A stretch of DNA of 64,000 nt, taken from contig JAHBUS010000001.1 in the NCBI GenBank assembly GCA_019637955.1, forward strand, positions 1-64,000, in the 5' to 3' direction. A program made the position numbers and the translations under genes. The notes beneath the pieces are model-generated. The model ran no database searches, was not told where the DNA came from, and saw nothing but the letters and a program-made list of their open reading frames with translations. Below, one piece after another: positions 8,842 to 17,671 of this stretch; within the stretch, counting starts at the first letter, position 1; each line of letters begins with the position of its first letter. Source of the stretch: Pseudobdellovibrionaceae bacterium (GTDB lineage Bacteria; Bdellovibrionota; Bdellovibrionia; Bdellovibrionales; Bdellovibrionaceae).

Positions 8842-9498
8842 ATGACAAGTTTCGTTTTCGGTACCACCCCTTTGGGGCTCCCCATCGAGGCCTGGCGTTT
8901 TCAAAATTCGGGGCCCAAGGTGCTGATCCTGGGCGGCGTTCACGGCGATGAGCGCGAAGGCGTGGTCGCGGCCCTGGGGCTCTTGCGTGAGTTCCAAAAG
9001 AGCTTCACTTACAAACTTGATTTGACCTTGGTTCCCCGCTTCAACGAAGAGGGCGTTCTGTTTAACAGCCGCATGAACACGCGCGGCGTGGACTTGAACC
9101 GCAATCTCCCCACGAAGGACTGGTCGCCCGAGATCAAAACGCCTCGCTACAATCCCGGCCCCTCGGCGGGCAGCGAGCCCGAGAACCAAGCGCTGGCGGT
9201 TTTTCTCGAGCACGAGAAGCCGGTGTTTTTGTTGAGCCTGCACTCATGGAAACCCGTTTTGAACGTCAACGGCGATTGCCGGGGCGAAGCCGAGGTGCTG
9301 GCGAAACTCACGGGCTACGCCATTGATGATGATATCGGCTACCCCACCCCTGGGTGTCTGGGCACCTACGCGGGCCTGGAGCGCACCTCGCCCACTTTGA
9401 CTTACGAAATCGAACGCGGCCTTTCGCCCGAAGAGACTCTTCGCGTGCATGTTCCCGCCATTCTTGAATGCCTCAAATACACGGAGACCCGAAAATGA
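8842..9498 (+). CDS. M14-family zinc carboxypeptidase (MpaA-like)
   Basis: A 218-residue cytoplasmic-looking peptidase. Zinc ligands are seen as HGDE (about residue 33) and the later LHSW; the substrate-binding Arg/Asn pair is in VDLNRNLP, and the catalytic Glu in TYEIERG. This compact M14 type resembles MpaA, which cleaves the gamma-D-glutamyl-diaminopimelate bond of murein peptides. Linkage to dapD and lysA fits a role in recycling or using diaminopimelate. ATG 8842 follows AGGAG; the 3' end overlaps dapD in an ATGA junction. Confidence 0.85.
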   Translation: MTSFVFGTTPLGLPIEAWRFQNSGPKVLILGGVHGDEREGVVAALGLLREFQKSFTYKLDLTLVPRFNEEGVLFNSRMNTRGVDLNRNLPTKDWSPEIKTPRYNPGPSAGSEPENQALAVFLEHEKPVFLLSLHSWKPVLNVNGDCRGEAEVLAKLTGYAIDDDIGYPTPGCLGTYAGLERTSPTLTYEIERGLSPEETLRVHVPAILECLKYTETRK

Positions 9499-10313
9499 AC
9501 GCTTCGACCATCGAAACTTTGGACGCCCGTCTTAAAACCAACGGCTCATTGAACGAGGGAGAAAAGCGCCAGCTTTTGGACGTGATCGAGGCTCTCGATG
9601 CCGGAAAAATCCGGGTGTCTGAGAAGCAAGCTCCCGGCCAGTGGACCACGAATGCGTGGGTCAAGCAGGCCATTCTGATGTACTTCCGCGTGATGCAAAT
9701 GAACCCGATCCAAGCGGGCGATCTTCAATTCTTCGACAAAGTCCCCTTGAAAACTTGGTCGTCGGCCGTGGGCGTGCGTGTGGTTCCCCCGGCGGTCGCG
9801 CGCAAAGGCAGCTTTATCGAGGCGGGCGCCATCTTGATGCCCTCTTACGTGAACATCGGCGCCTACGTCGGTTCGGGCACCATGGTCGACACCTGGGCCA
9901 CCGTCGGCTCGTGCGCGCAGATCGGCAAAAACGTGCACCTCTCGGGCGGCGTTGGCATCGGCGGCGTTTTGGAACCCATCCAGGCGAGCCCCGTGATCAT
10001 CGAAGACGACGTGTTCGTTGGCAGCCGCTGCATCGTGGTTGAAGGCGCCTTGATCGAAGAAGGTGCGGTTCTGGGCGCGGGCGTGACCATCACGTCCTCG
10101 ACCAAAATCATCGATGTCTCCGGCGCTTCGGAAAAGATCTATCAAGGCCGCGTTCCCAAGAACTCGGTCGTGATCCCCGGCACTTATCAAAAAAGTTTCC
10201 CGGCCGGAAATTACGGCGTGAACTGCGCGCTGATCATCGGCACGCGCAAAGAGAGCACCGATAAAAAAACGTCGCTCACGCAGGCCCTTCGCGAGCACGC
10301 GGTCTCGGTGTGA
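9495..10313 (+). CDS. dapD: Tetrahydrodipicolinate N-succinyltransferase
   Basis: Left-handed beta-helix acyltransferase of the diaminopimelate/lysine pathway. The 272-residue protein shows the N-terminal helical domain, then hexapeptide-repeat coils (IEAGAILMPSYVNIGAYVGS, then GGVGIGGVLEP) and the C-terminal TGDVPKGSVV-like segment RVPKNSVVIPGTYQ. Start ATG 9495 overlaps the upstream peptidase stop; the stop overlaps the next GTG, so the three genes form one operon. Confidence 0.96.
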   Translation: MNASTIETLDARLKTNGSLNEGEKRQLLDVIEALDAGKIRVSEKQAPGQWTTNAWVKQAILMYFRVMQMNPIQAGDLQFFDKVPLKTWSSAVGVRVVPPAVARKGSFIEAGAILMPSYVNIGAYVGSGTMVDTWATVGSCAQIGKNVHLSGGVGIGGVLEPIQASPVIIEDDVFVGSRCIVVEGALIEEGAVLGAGVTITSSTKIIDVSGASEKIYQGRVPKNSVVIPGTYQKSFPAGNYGVNCALIIGTRKESTDKKTSLTQALREHAVSV

Positions 10314-11263
10314 AAGCGCTGCTGGCGTTTCCCACGCTGGAGGCGGTAGTCGCCCGCGCGCAAAAAAGCTTTACGCTCGTGCGCTCTGGCGGTGGCGCTC
10401 TCGGCGTTGACGAGATCGCTCAGCTCGCGAACGAACACCAAGTCGACGCGCTCTTCGTGGCGCCTCGCAACCCGGTGCGAGCCGAACTCATTCAAAAACT
10501 TCCCGCCACGGTCAAGGTGATCTCCACGTTCAGCGTTGGTTTTGATCACATTGATGTGGCCGCCGCCAAAGCCAAGGGCATCGCGGTCACCAACACGCCC
10601 GAGGTCTTAAGCGAAGCCACGGCCAATCTGGCGTTTCTTCTTTTGCTCGCGGCCAGCCGCCGGTTGCCCGAAGCCGAAGCTCTGATGCGCCAAGGCTGGG
10701 GCCGCCACCTCGGCACGCAAGACCTTCTCGGCGTGGATCTGACCGGAAAAACCCTCGCGATTTTTGGCATGGGCCGCATCGGGCGCGAGATGGCCGACCG
10801 CGCCCGCGCCTTTGGCATGAAGATCGTTTACTGCAACCGCAACCGGCTGCACCCGGATCTGGAAAAAGGCGCGGCGTATTTTGCGAACTTCAAAGAAATG
10901 CTCCCGCTCGCCGACGCGCTCTCGCTGCACGCGCCCGGGACGAACGAGACCAAAGAGCTGATGAATCGTGAGACCTTTGCGCTGATGAAAAAAGGCTCGA
11001 TCTTCGTGAACACCGCACGCGGCAGCCTGGTGAATGAAGACGCGCTCATTGAAGCCTTGCGCACTGGTCACTTGTTCGCAGCCGGTCTCGATGTCTTTAC
11101 ACGCGAGCCCACTTTGGATCCCCGTTTCTTGGAGCTTCAAAACGTGGTGCTCGCCCCTCACGTCGGCAGCGCCACGATCGAAACCAGAACAAAAATGGGT
11201 TTCCTCATGGTCGAAAACGCTGAAGCCGTTTTGGACGGCGGAAAGCCCGCGAATATTCTGTAG
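10310..11263 (+). CDS. D-isomer 2-hydroxyacid dehydrogenase
   Basis: NAD(P)-dependent oxidoreductase of 317 residues, likely glyoxylate/hydroxypyruvate-reductase type. The Rossmann motif is GMGRIGREMADRA; the catalytic Arg lies in VNTARGSLVNE, the Glu in GLDVFTREP, and the His in LAPHVGSAT. The GTG start overlaps the dapD stop. The substrate cannot be fixed from sequence; SerA is less likely because no ACT domain is present. Confidence 0.88.
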   Translation: MKALLAFPTLEAVVARAQKSFTLVRSGGGALGVDEIAQLANEHQVDALFVAPRNPVRAELIQKLPATVKVISTFSVGFDHIDVAAAKAKGIAVTNTPEVLSEATANLAFLLLLAASRRLPEAEALMRQGWGRHLGTQDLLGVDLTGKTLAIFGMGRIGREMADRARAFGMKIVYCNRNRLHPDLEKGAAYFANFKEMLPLADALSLHAPGTNETKELMNRETFALMKKGSIFVNTARGSLVNEDALIEALRTGHLFAAGLDVFTREPTLDPRFLELQNVVLAPHVGSATIETRTKMGFLMVENAEAVLDGGKPANIL

Positions 11264-11460
11264 TCTATCTCCACGTCGATCGCGCTTTAACAAGCTAAAG
11301 CCAGGAATCTAATATTGACGCTGGTTTGATGGCGATTAGCGCATTGCGATGCTGCGCGCTACAGAAGCTTTGCTATAGCCGAATCAGCTTTATCTATTTT
11401 TTTTTTAATTTATCTACCCATGTCTTGACACCTGGTCCTTGGCCTTGCGAACCTTTGCTT
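11264..11460. other. Intergenic region without recognised gene
   Basis: About 200 bp between the dehydrogenase and the next small gene. It contains a TTGACA at 11424, which could be a -35 element, but no convincing -10 or terminator was found. Confidence 0.4.
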
Positions 11461-11829
11461 ATGGATCTTAAGGAATACATGCGCCTCAAAAAACAGATCG
11501 AAGAAAAATACAAACAAGAGGTCCTTGCACTCGAGCTTCTTTGGAAAAATTACGGCAACAAGGAATCGGGAACCTTCATTTCTAGCAAGCGAACAATTTC
11601 CGAAAGCGCTCGAGAGGTAATGAAGGCTCTTGATAAGCCTTTTTCCGTGAATGAAATCGCGGACGGCCTTCGGGACCTGGGTCAAGAAGTGTCGAAACCT
11701 CAACTTTCGAACCTGTTAAACCGCCTTGCTCGGAGTGAAGAGATCGAAATTGTAGAGAACGGGCGCGGACGAATGCCCAACTCATATCGTCTCAAAGATC
11801 ATGACCCAACCAATGAACTAGATTTTTAG
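11461..11829 (+). CDS. Small winged-helix-like protein
   Basis: A 122-residue protein with a charged N-terminal helix (MDLKEYMRLKKQIEEKYK) and a region around residues 55-100 (KPFSVNEIADGL, then SKPQLSNLLNRLARSEEIE) with the spacing of a winged helix-turn-helix. It may be a DNA-binding regulator. There is no clear ribosome-binding site before this ATG; upstream in-frame codons look noncoding. An inverted repeat and terminator follow it. Confidence 0.5.
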   Translation: MDLKEYMRLKKQIEEKYKQEVLALELLWKNYGNKESGTFISSKRTISESAREVMKALDKPFSVNEIADGLRDLGQEVSKPQLSNLLNRLARSEEIEIVENGRGRMPNSYRLKDHDPTNELDF

Positions 11830-11914
11830 TAAAACTTTGATCTCCACGGAAAGGAGACTCGATTGAAAAAAATAACCAAAGAATTTTTTTTGGCCGTCCG
11901 GCGGCCCAAAAAAA

Positions 11915-11963
11915 GTGACCATTAGTTTTTCTCAATTTGCACACTGAAAAAACTAATGGTCAC
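11915..11963. repeat. Perfect 16-bp inverted repeat
   Basis: GTGACCATTAGTTTTT (11915-11930) is exactly complementary to AAAAACTAATGGTCAC (11948-11963) across a 17-nt spacer. It sits in the intergenic region after 11829 next to a second GC-rich palindrome with flanking T and A runs (11884-11914). It could be a transcript hairpin, a double operator or a small element relic. No target duplication or coding capacity is visible. Confidence 0.6.
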
Positions 11964-11975
11964 CCGGTAGCATCC

Positions 11976-12005
11976 ATACCGCAGGCAAAGGCCTGCGGTA
12001 TTTCT
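11976..12005 (+). terminator. Intrinsic terminator-like hairpin
   Basis: ATACCGCAGGC pairs perfectly with GCCTGCGGTAT around an AAAG loop, followed by TTCTT. The T-tract is weak; it may end transcription from the upstream small gene. Confidence 0.6.
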
Positions 12006-12083
12006 TATCTATCCACTAGATTAAACTCCAATCAAGCGATTTTTCAATCGCAAGAAATCGCTTTAACCAAGTAAGGAACTTAT

Positions 12084-12227
12084 ATGTCTAAGAACGAAAA
12101 AACTTCAGGCAAAGTTGCAACGATCGCATCCAAAGGCCTCAAAGACCCCGGAAGCCTTTCAAAAAAAGAAATTAAGTCGCTGGCTGCTTCCACCCTGACG
12201 CAGTCTCCTGATAAGCGCAAACGCTAG
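12084..12227 (+). CDS. 47-residue basic conserved-type small protein
   Basis: ATG at 12084 is preceded by TAAGGAAC. The 47-residue product is rich in Lys, Ser and Ala (ends QSPDKRKR) and has the KVATIASKGLKDP ... KSLAAS pattern of widespread small bacterial proteins of unknown function. It has its own terminator at 12234, so it is probably an independently transcribed gene. Confidence 0.65.
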   Translation: MSKNEKTSGKVATIASKGLKDPGSLSKKEIKSLAASTLTQSPDKRKR

Positions 12228-12233
12228 GACCTC

Positions 12234-12267
12234 GGCTGCCTGGACATCGTCCCGGCAGCCAATTTTT
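12234..12267 (+). terminator. Intrinsic terminator
   Basis: GGCTGCC pairs with GGCAGCC across a 13-nt loop and is followed by AATTTTT. It ends the 47-residue-protein gene just before the convergent LolC/E-like gene. Confidence 0.8.
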
Positions 12268-13504
12268 AGGCGCGGGATTGGTTGCGGAGGAGTTCGGAGG
12301 GACTGCTTTTGTAGAGGGTGCTTCCGATGTTGGCGGAGCCGACGTAGCTGAGCGCGAAGCCCACCACCAGCACGACCAAGATGAGGAACCAATCGGTGGA
12401 GGCCGGAATCTCGGCGTCGTAGTAGATGTCCGGCAGAACCCGCAGCGGGTGAAATTGCAAAATAAGCGAAATGAGCGTCCCGAGCAGGCCTCCGGCTAAA
12501 AGACCAAGTCCGCCCAGGCTCACGCCGATGCCGATCAAAAGCCGCTTCAGCGAATGCGGCCCCAAACCGATCGATTGCAACAGACCCATCTCTTTTCGTT
12601 TCTGTGAGACGAGCAGGCCCATCACGCTCAACAGCGAAAAACCGGCGACGAGCGCGGCGATTCCCAAAAACAAACCGATCACCAGCTTTTCGAGCTTCAG
12701 CGCCAGGAACAGGGCCGAGTTGCGCTCGCGCCAGGTCTGCACGCGAACGCCCGAGAGTTTTTCGAGCTCGGCCTTATAAGTGTCGACGCTGTTCGCGTCG
12801 CCCGTCCAGACGACGATGCCTTGATGGCGGCTCGGTGAATTGGCCAGAACGCCCAGCGTTTTTCCTTTGAGGTAAAAGATATTTTTGGCGTCAACGTCGG
12901 CCAGATTGGTCGTCAGGATCCGGCGCACGCGCACCTTTTCAAACTTGGGCGCCTCACCCGCGGGCAGGAGCAGCCCCTCGGGCGGCAGCACCATCAGGGA
13001 GTCACCCTCGAAAATTCCCATGCTGTGCGCGAGATCCACGCCCACCAGAACTTCACCCGGAGCCATCGGGTCTTCGGGAAAGACGGGCCCCTCCGTCCCC
13101 GTCTTTTCGCCAACGGAGTTGATCTGCTTGAGCAAAGTCGCCAAGCCCGCGTCGGTCATTCCGCGCGCGACGGCGCCTTGAAAGCGGCCATCCAGCGTGC
13201 GCAGAATCACGTCTTGAGTTTCTTCGGCGAAGGAGCGCCAATCGGCGTGCGCGCGGATTTTTTCGACCACGGGGTGCGTGTCGAGCACCTGCGCCGAGAC
13301 GCCCGGGACCTCGACCCACAGATGAGGTTCGGTGGCGAGCGTGCGCTCTTGCACGCGTTCATTCAAAGCCCGCATCACGCTTAAAACCACGATCAAGGCG
13401 GCAACGCTGACCGTGAGCCCACCCACGGTGAGCCACGAGATCCGGCGGATCACCGCCCCGGCCCGTTTTGAAAAGAGAAAGCGAAGGAGAAAATCGAAAA
13501 TCAT
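12266..13504 (-). CDS. LolC/LolE-family (FtsX-like) lipoprotein-transport permease
   Basis: A 412-residue inner-membrane protein with the MacB/FtsX topology: one helix near residues 20-45, a periplasmic domain of about 220 residues, then three C-terminal helices (around 270-300, 315-345 and 370-395). The KRKEMGLLQSIGLG segment after helix 2 is the coupling motif of FtsX permeases such as LolC/E, which extract lipoproteins for outer-membrane sorting. No LolD ATPase is adjacent; the next leftward genes are Mla components. Family assignment is good, exact orthology uncertain. Confidence 0.82.
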   Translation of the reverse strand: MIFDFLLRFLFSKRAGAVIRRISWLTVGGLTVSVAALIVVLSVMRALNERVQERTLATEPHLWVEVPGVSAQVLDTHPVVEKIRAHADWRSFAEETQDVILRTLDGRFQGAVARGMTDAGLATLLKQINSVGEKTGTEGPVFPEDPMAPGEVLVGVDLAHSMGIFEGDSLMVLPPEGLLLPAGEAPKFEKVRVRRILTTNLADVDAKNIFYLKGKTLGVLANSPSRHQGIVVWTGDANSVDTYKAELEKLSGVRVQTWRERNSALFLALKLEKLVIGLFLGIAALVAGFSLLSVMGLLVSQKRKEMGLLQSIGLGPHSLKRLLIGIGVSLGGLGLLAGGLLGTLISLILQFHPLRVLPDIYYDAEIPASTDWFLILVVLVVGFALSYVGSANIGSTLYKSSPSELLRNQSRA

Positions 13505-13558
13505 CGCCCTCTGAATGTCTCAAAGGGCGCACCCGGTGTTCAAGAGTTTCTGGGGCGA

Positions 13559-14524
13559 TTATTTCGTCGACGCAGGAAGGCGTCTGGCCTTTTCTTCTTC
13601 CTCTTTCACGTCTTCGACGTTGCCACGCAGGAAGAAGGATTTTTGCATGGCCTTGAGCAGCACCACGGCCTCATCCAGCGCTTGGACGGCCCGGCGGCTG
13701 GCGTGCGGAAGATCGGGTCCCACTTCGGCCAATGCCGGAATGAAGACTTTGAATTGATCCGTCAAGACGGCCAAGTTGCTGACCAACTTCTCGATGTCTT
13801 CGCCCATTTTGGGGGCCTTTTGATTGATCATCGGAATCAAGGCATTGAGTTCGCGCGTCGTGGTGGCGAGCTCCGCCATCACGTGTCCCATGTTTTCGTC
13901 TTTGGTGGCTTGGCGGGAGAGCTTGATCACTTCGACCGACATCGTGTTCAAATTTTTGAGCAAGGGGTCGATGCGGTCGAACATGCGAATCATGTTTTGC
14001 GTGCGGTCCTTGTCCAAGAACGCCTCGGCCAGCGTCTTGAGATTGGTCATCATATCGCTCATCGTGGCGAGCGACTCGCCCAGGTTTCGTCCCGAGAGCA
14101 TGGTCATCAAGTCAACCGTGTCGTGGCCGCGCATGAGGCCGCCCGGCTCCAGACGTGACGCCTCATTCGAGCCCACGGTGATCTCGAGCGCACGCTCGCC
14201 GATCACGAAGGGCCGGATCAATTGCGCCTGGCTGTCGGTCTTGATCCGGGTGGTGAATTTTTCGAGGACCGAAAATTTGACCATGATCATGTCATCGTCC
14301 ATCAGGTCCACTTGATCGACGCTGCCGGCGCGAAGACCCGCGATCTGCACCACGGCACCCGCATGCAAACCCTCGGCGGCTTTGAACTTCGTGGTGTAAC
14401 TGACTTTGGTGTCAAACCAACCTTGTTTCACGGCGACACCGACCATGCTCATGAAAAACAAGCCGATCGCGCCCAGCACGAAAAAACCGGCCACCCTCTC
14501 AAATTTATTGAACTTCACCTTCAT
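13559..14524 (-). CDS. mlaD: MlaD-like MCE-domain protein
   Basis: Periplasmic, membrane-anchored lipid-binding subunit of a phospholipid transporter. One N-terminal helix (residues 10-33), then an MCE domain (KFKAAEGLHAGAVVQIAGLRAGSVDQ) at about 40-120, then a long helical tail with a charged C-terminus. At 321 residues it is longer than E. coli MlaD (183), resembling the extended MCE proteins of other proteobacteria. It overlaps the ATPase gene by 4 bp. Confidence 0.9.
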   Translation of the reverse strand: MKVKFNKFERVAGFFVLGAIGLFFMSMVGVAVKQGWFDTKVSYTTKFKAAEGLHAGAVVQIAGLRAGSVDQVDLMDDDMIMVKFSVLEKFTTRIKTDSQAQLIRPFVIGERALEITVGSNEASRLEPGGLMRGHDTVDLMTMLSGRNLGESLATMSDMMTNLKTLAEAFLDKDRTQNMIRMFDRIDPLLKNLNTMSVEVIKLSRQATKDENMGHVMAELATTTRELNALIPMINQKAPKMGEDIEKLVSNLAVLTDQFKVFIPALAEVGPDLPHASRRAVQALDEAVVLLKAMQKSFFLRGNVEDVKEEEEKARRLPASTK

Positions 14525-15240
14525 AGTGAAACCACTTTCTTCTCATCCATCTCGGGAAGGGCGTGGAGCAAGCCGCCCTCGATAAAGATCTCGGTGTTCT
14601 CGATCAGGCCCATAAACTTTTCGTCGAACGAGCTCACGAACGCGTGTTTGAGGGAGCCCTCTTTGCGCAAAGTTTCGAGCAGATCAAAGAACTTCAGCGC
14701 CGTGTCCTGGGGCAGGCCCACGGTGGGATCGTCCAGCAGCACCATCTGCGGGTGCAGAATCACCGCGCGCAGAAGGCAGGCGAGCTTCTTGGCGCCGCCG
14801 GGCATGAACGACGGCCGCTGATCTTTGTACTTCGTCAGGTTGAACTCACGCATGTAATGAGTCACGCGCTCGCCCGCCTCTTGGGGCGACAAGACCTTGT
14901 GGTAATTCAAAGGCAAAATCAAATTTTCAAAGAGCGTGCGGTTGTGAATCAAACCGCCCATGTCAAAACCGTAACCAATCGCCAAGCGGTAAGGCAGGAA
15001 CTCCTCAAAGGACATCTCGCCCACGTTCGCGTCGTTGATGAGATAGTTTCCTTTGGTGGGCATCTGCAAAGCCGCGAGAATCTGCAGGAGCGTCGAACGG
15101 CCCGAGCCATGCTCGGCTTTGACCCACACCATCTGGTTCATCGGAAAGTCGAAATCGACATTCTCGAAAACCGGGTCCTGTCCGTCGAATTTAAAGCTGA
15201 CGTTTTCAAAACGGAGTTTTTCGATTTTCGGCGACGTCAT
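14521..15240 (-). CDS. mlaF: MlaF-like ABC ATPase with altered catalytic motifs
   Basis: A 239-residue ABC nucleotide-binding subunit of the Mla system. Position and order (MlaE, MlaF, MlaD, overlapping genes) identify it. The motifs are unusual. The Walker A reads EHGSGRST, with Arg in place of the invariant Lys; Walker B reads VLLDDPT, with Asp in place of the catalytic Glu; the signature is MPGGA rather than LSGGQ. The protein may bind nucleotide but hydrolyse it poorly, or work with another ATPase. The frame is otherwise intact and of normal length. Confidence 0.82.
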   Translation of the reverse strand: MTSPKIEKLRFENVSFKFDGQDPVFENVDFDFPMNQMVWVKAEHGSGRSTLLQILAALQMPTKGNYLINDANVGEMSFEEFLPYRLAIGYGFDMGGLIHNRTLFENLILPLNYHKVLSPQEAGERVTHYMREFNLTKYKDQRPSFMPGGAKKLACLLRAVILHPQMVLLDDPTVGLPQDTALKFFDLLETLRKEGSLKHAFVSSFDEKFMGLIENTEIFIEGGLLHALPEMDEKKVVSL

Positions 15241-16046
15241 TACAGGACCCCCAATGTCATCAACTGATTGAGATAGAAAAGAGTGGAAACCGAGATGTTA
15301 AAAACAACGACGTAGAGAATGGACTTCACCACCGCCTGGGTGGTCGCCACGGGAACTTCGGTCGGACTGCGCTGAACCGAAAGGCCTTGATAGCAGCAAA
15401 CCGAAAAGATGATCATGCCGCTAAAGACGTTCTTCAACAGAAACAAACCCAGATCCTCGCTGGCCACGGCCTGCGAGAGCGAGTCGGCGTAGAACTGAAA
15501 GGGCATGCCGTGAATCAGCTTGGTGAGCAGAAACCCGCCCAGTAAAGAGATCACCACGAAGTAAATCGCCAGGCACACGACGCTCACGATGCCGCCTACC
15601 AGTCGCGGAAATACGATGAAGCTCATCGGATTGATCCCGAGCGACTCGAGCGCTTCGATTTCGCGGTTGGCGCGCATGTTGCCGATCTCGGAGGCCACGG
15701 CGGTTCCCGAACGCGCGATCACCACGAGCGCCGTCATCAGCGGCGCCATCTCGCGCACCACGATGGCGACCAGAAGCTTGCCGATCATGCCCGCGCCGCC
15801 GAGCAGATTGAGCTGACTTGATGATTGCAAAATCACCATCACGCCCGAGGCGAGCGCGAGCATGGAGATCAGCGGAAGAGCCTGAAAACCGGTAAAGTAA
15901 ACCTGCGCCGAGATGACCTGATAGATCGAACGAAAACTTTGAGCCTGGTCGCGCACGCCCGCGCGAAGCGCGAGGTACAGCATGAGAAAAATCTCGGCCG
16001 TATACTCCAAGTTTTTAGTGACGGTTTGTCCCAACCGAACGACCAC
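15240..16046 (-). CDS. mlaE: MlaE-like phospholipid-transport permease
   Basis: A 268-residue inner-membrane permease. It shows the MlaE hallmarks FTGFQALPLISMLALASG, the VVREMAPLMTALVVIARSG segment and EIEALESLGINP, with about five membrane helices. It is first in the leftward mlaE-F-D unit, overlapping mlaF by one base. Confidence 0.93.
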   Translation of the reverse strand: MVVRLGQTVTKNLEYTAEIFLMLYLALRAGVRDQAQSFRSIYQVISAQVYFTGFQALPLISMLALASGVMVILQSSSQLNLLGGAGMIGKLLVAIVVREMAPLMTALVVIARSGTAVASEIGNMRANREIEALESLGINPMSFIVFPRLVGGIVSVVCLAIYFVVISLLGGFLLTKLIHGMPFQFYADSLSQAVASEDLGLFLLKNVFSGMIIFSVCCYQGLSVQRSPTEVPVATTQAVVKSILYVVVFNISVSTLFYLNQLMTLGVL

Positions 16047-16091
16047 AGGATAGCCTCCAAGCGCTACCCAACGTGTCGGAATCTTTGAGAA

Positions 16092-16673
16092 TTAAGCGTA
16101 GGCCCAGAGGGCGTAGAACATGGATTTCAGGACCTCGGTCGCAAGGTTCCAGGGCGCTTCCTCGCCCTTGGACGCGGAGATCGCGTGGGGGATGATGCGC
16201 ATGTCGTTTTTCAGAGCCGCCGAGAAGGTCCGGTGCGCCCGGTACATGTGCACCTGGGACGTGACCAAGATCAGATCGCGGCAGTGCAAAGCTTCGAGGA
16301 TCGGCACGCTCTGGTGCGCATTTCCGTAGGTGGTCTGGCTTCGCCGCTCAAGCACGATGCTTGAGGGGTTCACGCCGAGGGCGAGATCAAAGGGCGTCAC
16401 CAGATCGCGCAACTCGGTTTGCGGGTTCACGCCCGAGATGACGAGCGTTTTGATGGCCCCTCTTTCGATGAGCGCGAGGCCCTCGCGCACCCGCCCCGCT
16501 CCGCCCGTCAAGACCACGCCGCAGTCGGCGGCTGGATCTTGCGTCCAGCTCGAAATCGGCGTTGATAAAACAAGATGGGCCTCCCGGAAGGCGAGAAGCC
16601 CAAAGAGCCCGACCGCGATGAGGGTCAAACCGGCCGCGCGGTTAACCTTTATGGGCCAAGACTTCGATTTCAA
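16092..16673 (-). CDS. ElyC/SanA/YdcF family (DUF218) protein
   Basis: A 193-residue protein with an N-terminal membrane helix (about 12-30) and a DUF218 domain: CGVVLTGGAGRVREGLALI, then TLVISGV, ERRSQTTYGNA and LVTSQVHMYRA. Members affect envelope and peptidoglycan precursor homeostasis. Its start overlaps the 3' end of ridA by 32 bp, so the two are co-transcribed. Confidence 0.88.
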   Translation of the reverse strand: MKSKSWPIKVNRAAGLTLIAVGLFGLLAFREAHLVLSTPISSWTQDPAADCGVVLTGGAGRVREGLALIERGAIKTLVISGVNPQTELRDLVTPFDLALGVNPSSIVLERRSQTTYGNAHQSVPILEALHCRDLILVTSQVHMYRAHRTFSAALKNDMRIIPHAISASKGEEAPWNLATEVLKSMFYALWAYA

Positions 16674-17022
16674 CTTTCACTCCACGAGGAAGACCCGCCA
16701 CCGCCACGGTCGAACGCGCGGGAGGGTTCTGCTTGAAGTGCTCGCCGTAAACCTCGTTCACGGTGGCGAAATCGGCCATGTCGGTCAAAAAGATCGTGGT
16801 TTTCACCACGTGATCGAATTTCAAACCGGCGCCGCCCAAAACGGCTTCGATGTTTTTCATGACTTGAACGGTTTGCGACTTCACGTCACCGGGAATCGCG
16901 GCGTTCTTATCCGCCGACAGCGCGATTTGGCCCGAACAGAACACAAAGGGTCCCGCTTCGATGGCTTGAGAATAAGGGCCGATCGCGGCCGGGGCATGGT
17001 CGGTGTGAATCACTTTTTTCAT
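16642..17022 (-). CDS. ridA: RidA family reactive enamine/imine deaminase
   Basis: A 126-residue RidA protein that hydrolyses 2-aminoacrylate-type intermediates. AIGPYSQAI near the N-terminus, the FCSGQIAL strand, and the C-terminal ARSTVAVAGLPRGVKVEIE with the conserved Arg are all present. Normal length; precedes the DUF218 gene. Confidence 0.95.
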   Translation of the reverse strand: MKKVIHTDHAPAAIGPYSQAIEAGPFVFCSGQIALSADKNAAIPGDVKSQTVQVMKNIEAVLGGAGLKFDHVVKTTIFLTDMADFATVNEVYGEHFKQNPPARSTVAVAGLPRGVKVEIEVLAHKG

Positions 17023-17062
17023 AAGAACCTCAGTCAGTTAGAACAAACAGTTAGAAATTGTT

Positions 17063-17557
17063 TTAGAAGTAAAAAATCATCCCGGCACGCAGGAACGAAT
17101 CGCCCATCGTGCGAAAGCGAACCTTCTTCACGTTGGTGACCGCCATCCCGGTCTCAAAGTTGAACCCCAAATTTTCGAGCCCTTGAAAGAAGAACTCCGC
17201 GCCGACGAGAGCGGCGAGCTCAAAGCCCGAATCGGTGCTTCCTGCCGTCTCTTTCGAAACCATCGAGAGGACGCCGCCCATGAAGAAGTTCAGGGCATCT
17301 TCGGTGAACACGATTTTGCGAACGCCGCCCGACAGGGCGAATTTTGAGTTTTGATCTTCGGTGTCGATCCCGAGGGCGCCGACAAAACCCAGATCCGAGG
17401 TCGGATAGTAGTGAGCCGCCAAGCTCGGAAGATCAAAGGCGTAAGAGTTGCGAAAGCCCACACCCAAACGGCTGGTCAGGTCTTTGGCTTGAACCGTCGA
17501 GGTGAACGCGAGCAAACCACTCAACAATGCGATGCAGAAAAATCCCGAACGAAACAC
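17063..17557 (-). CDS. Small outer-membrane beta-barrel-like protein
   Basis: A 164-residue protein with a signal peptide (FFCIALLSGLLAFTSTVQA) and alternating beta strands ending in an aromatic residue (AGMIFYF), typical of outer-membrane barrels. The GTG at 17557 with upstream GGAGAG is chosen; the longer frame to 17704 would run into tRNA-Ala. Confidence 0.65.
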   Translation of the reverse strand: MFRSGFFCIALLSGLLAFTSTVQAKDLTSRLGVGFRNSYAFDLPSLAAHYYPTSDLGFVGALGIDTEDQNSKFALSGGVRKIVFTEDALNFFMGGVLSMVSKETAGSTDSGFELAALVGAEFFFQGLENLGFNFETGMAVTNVKKVRFRTMGDSFLRAGMIFYF

Positions 17558-17671
17558 GATGCTCTCCTTGGTCAGTGGAGATGATTCAAAGCCAAAAGAC
17601 CAAAGGGAGCAACGAAAATCATCTTGTCGCGCCGGGCACTTAGAAGTACATTTTGAGACCCAAAGACACGT

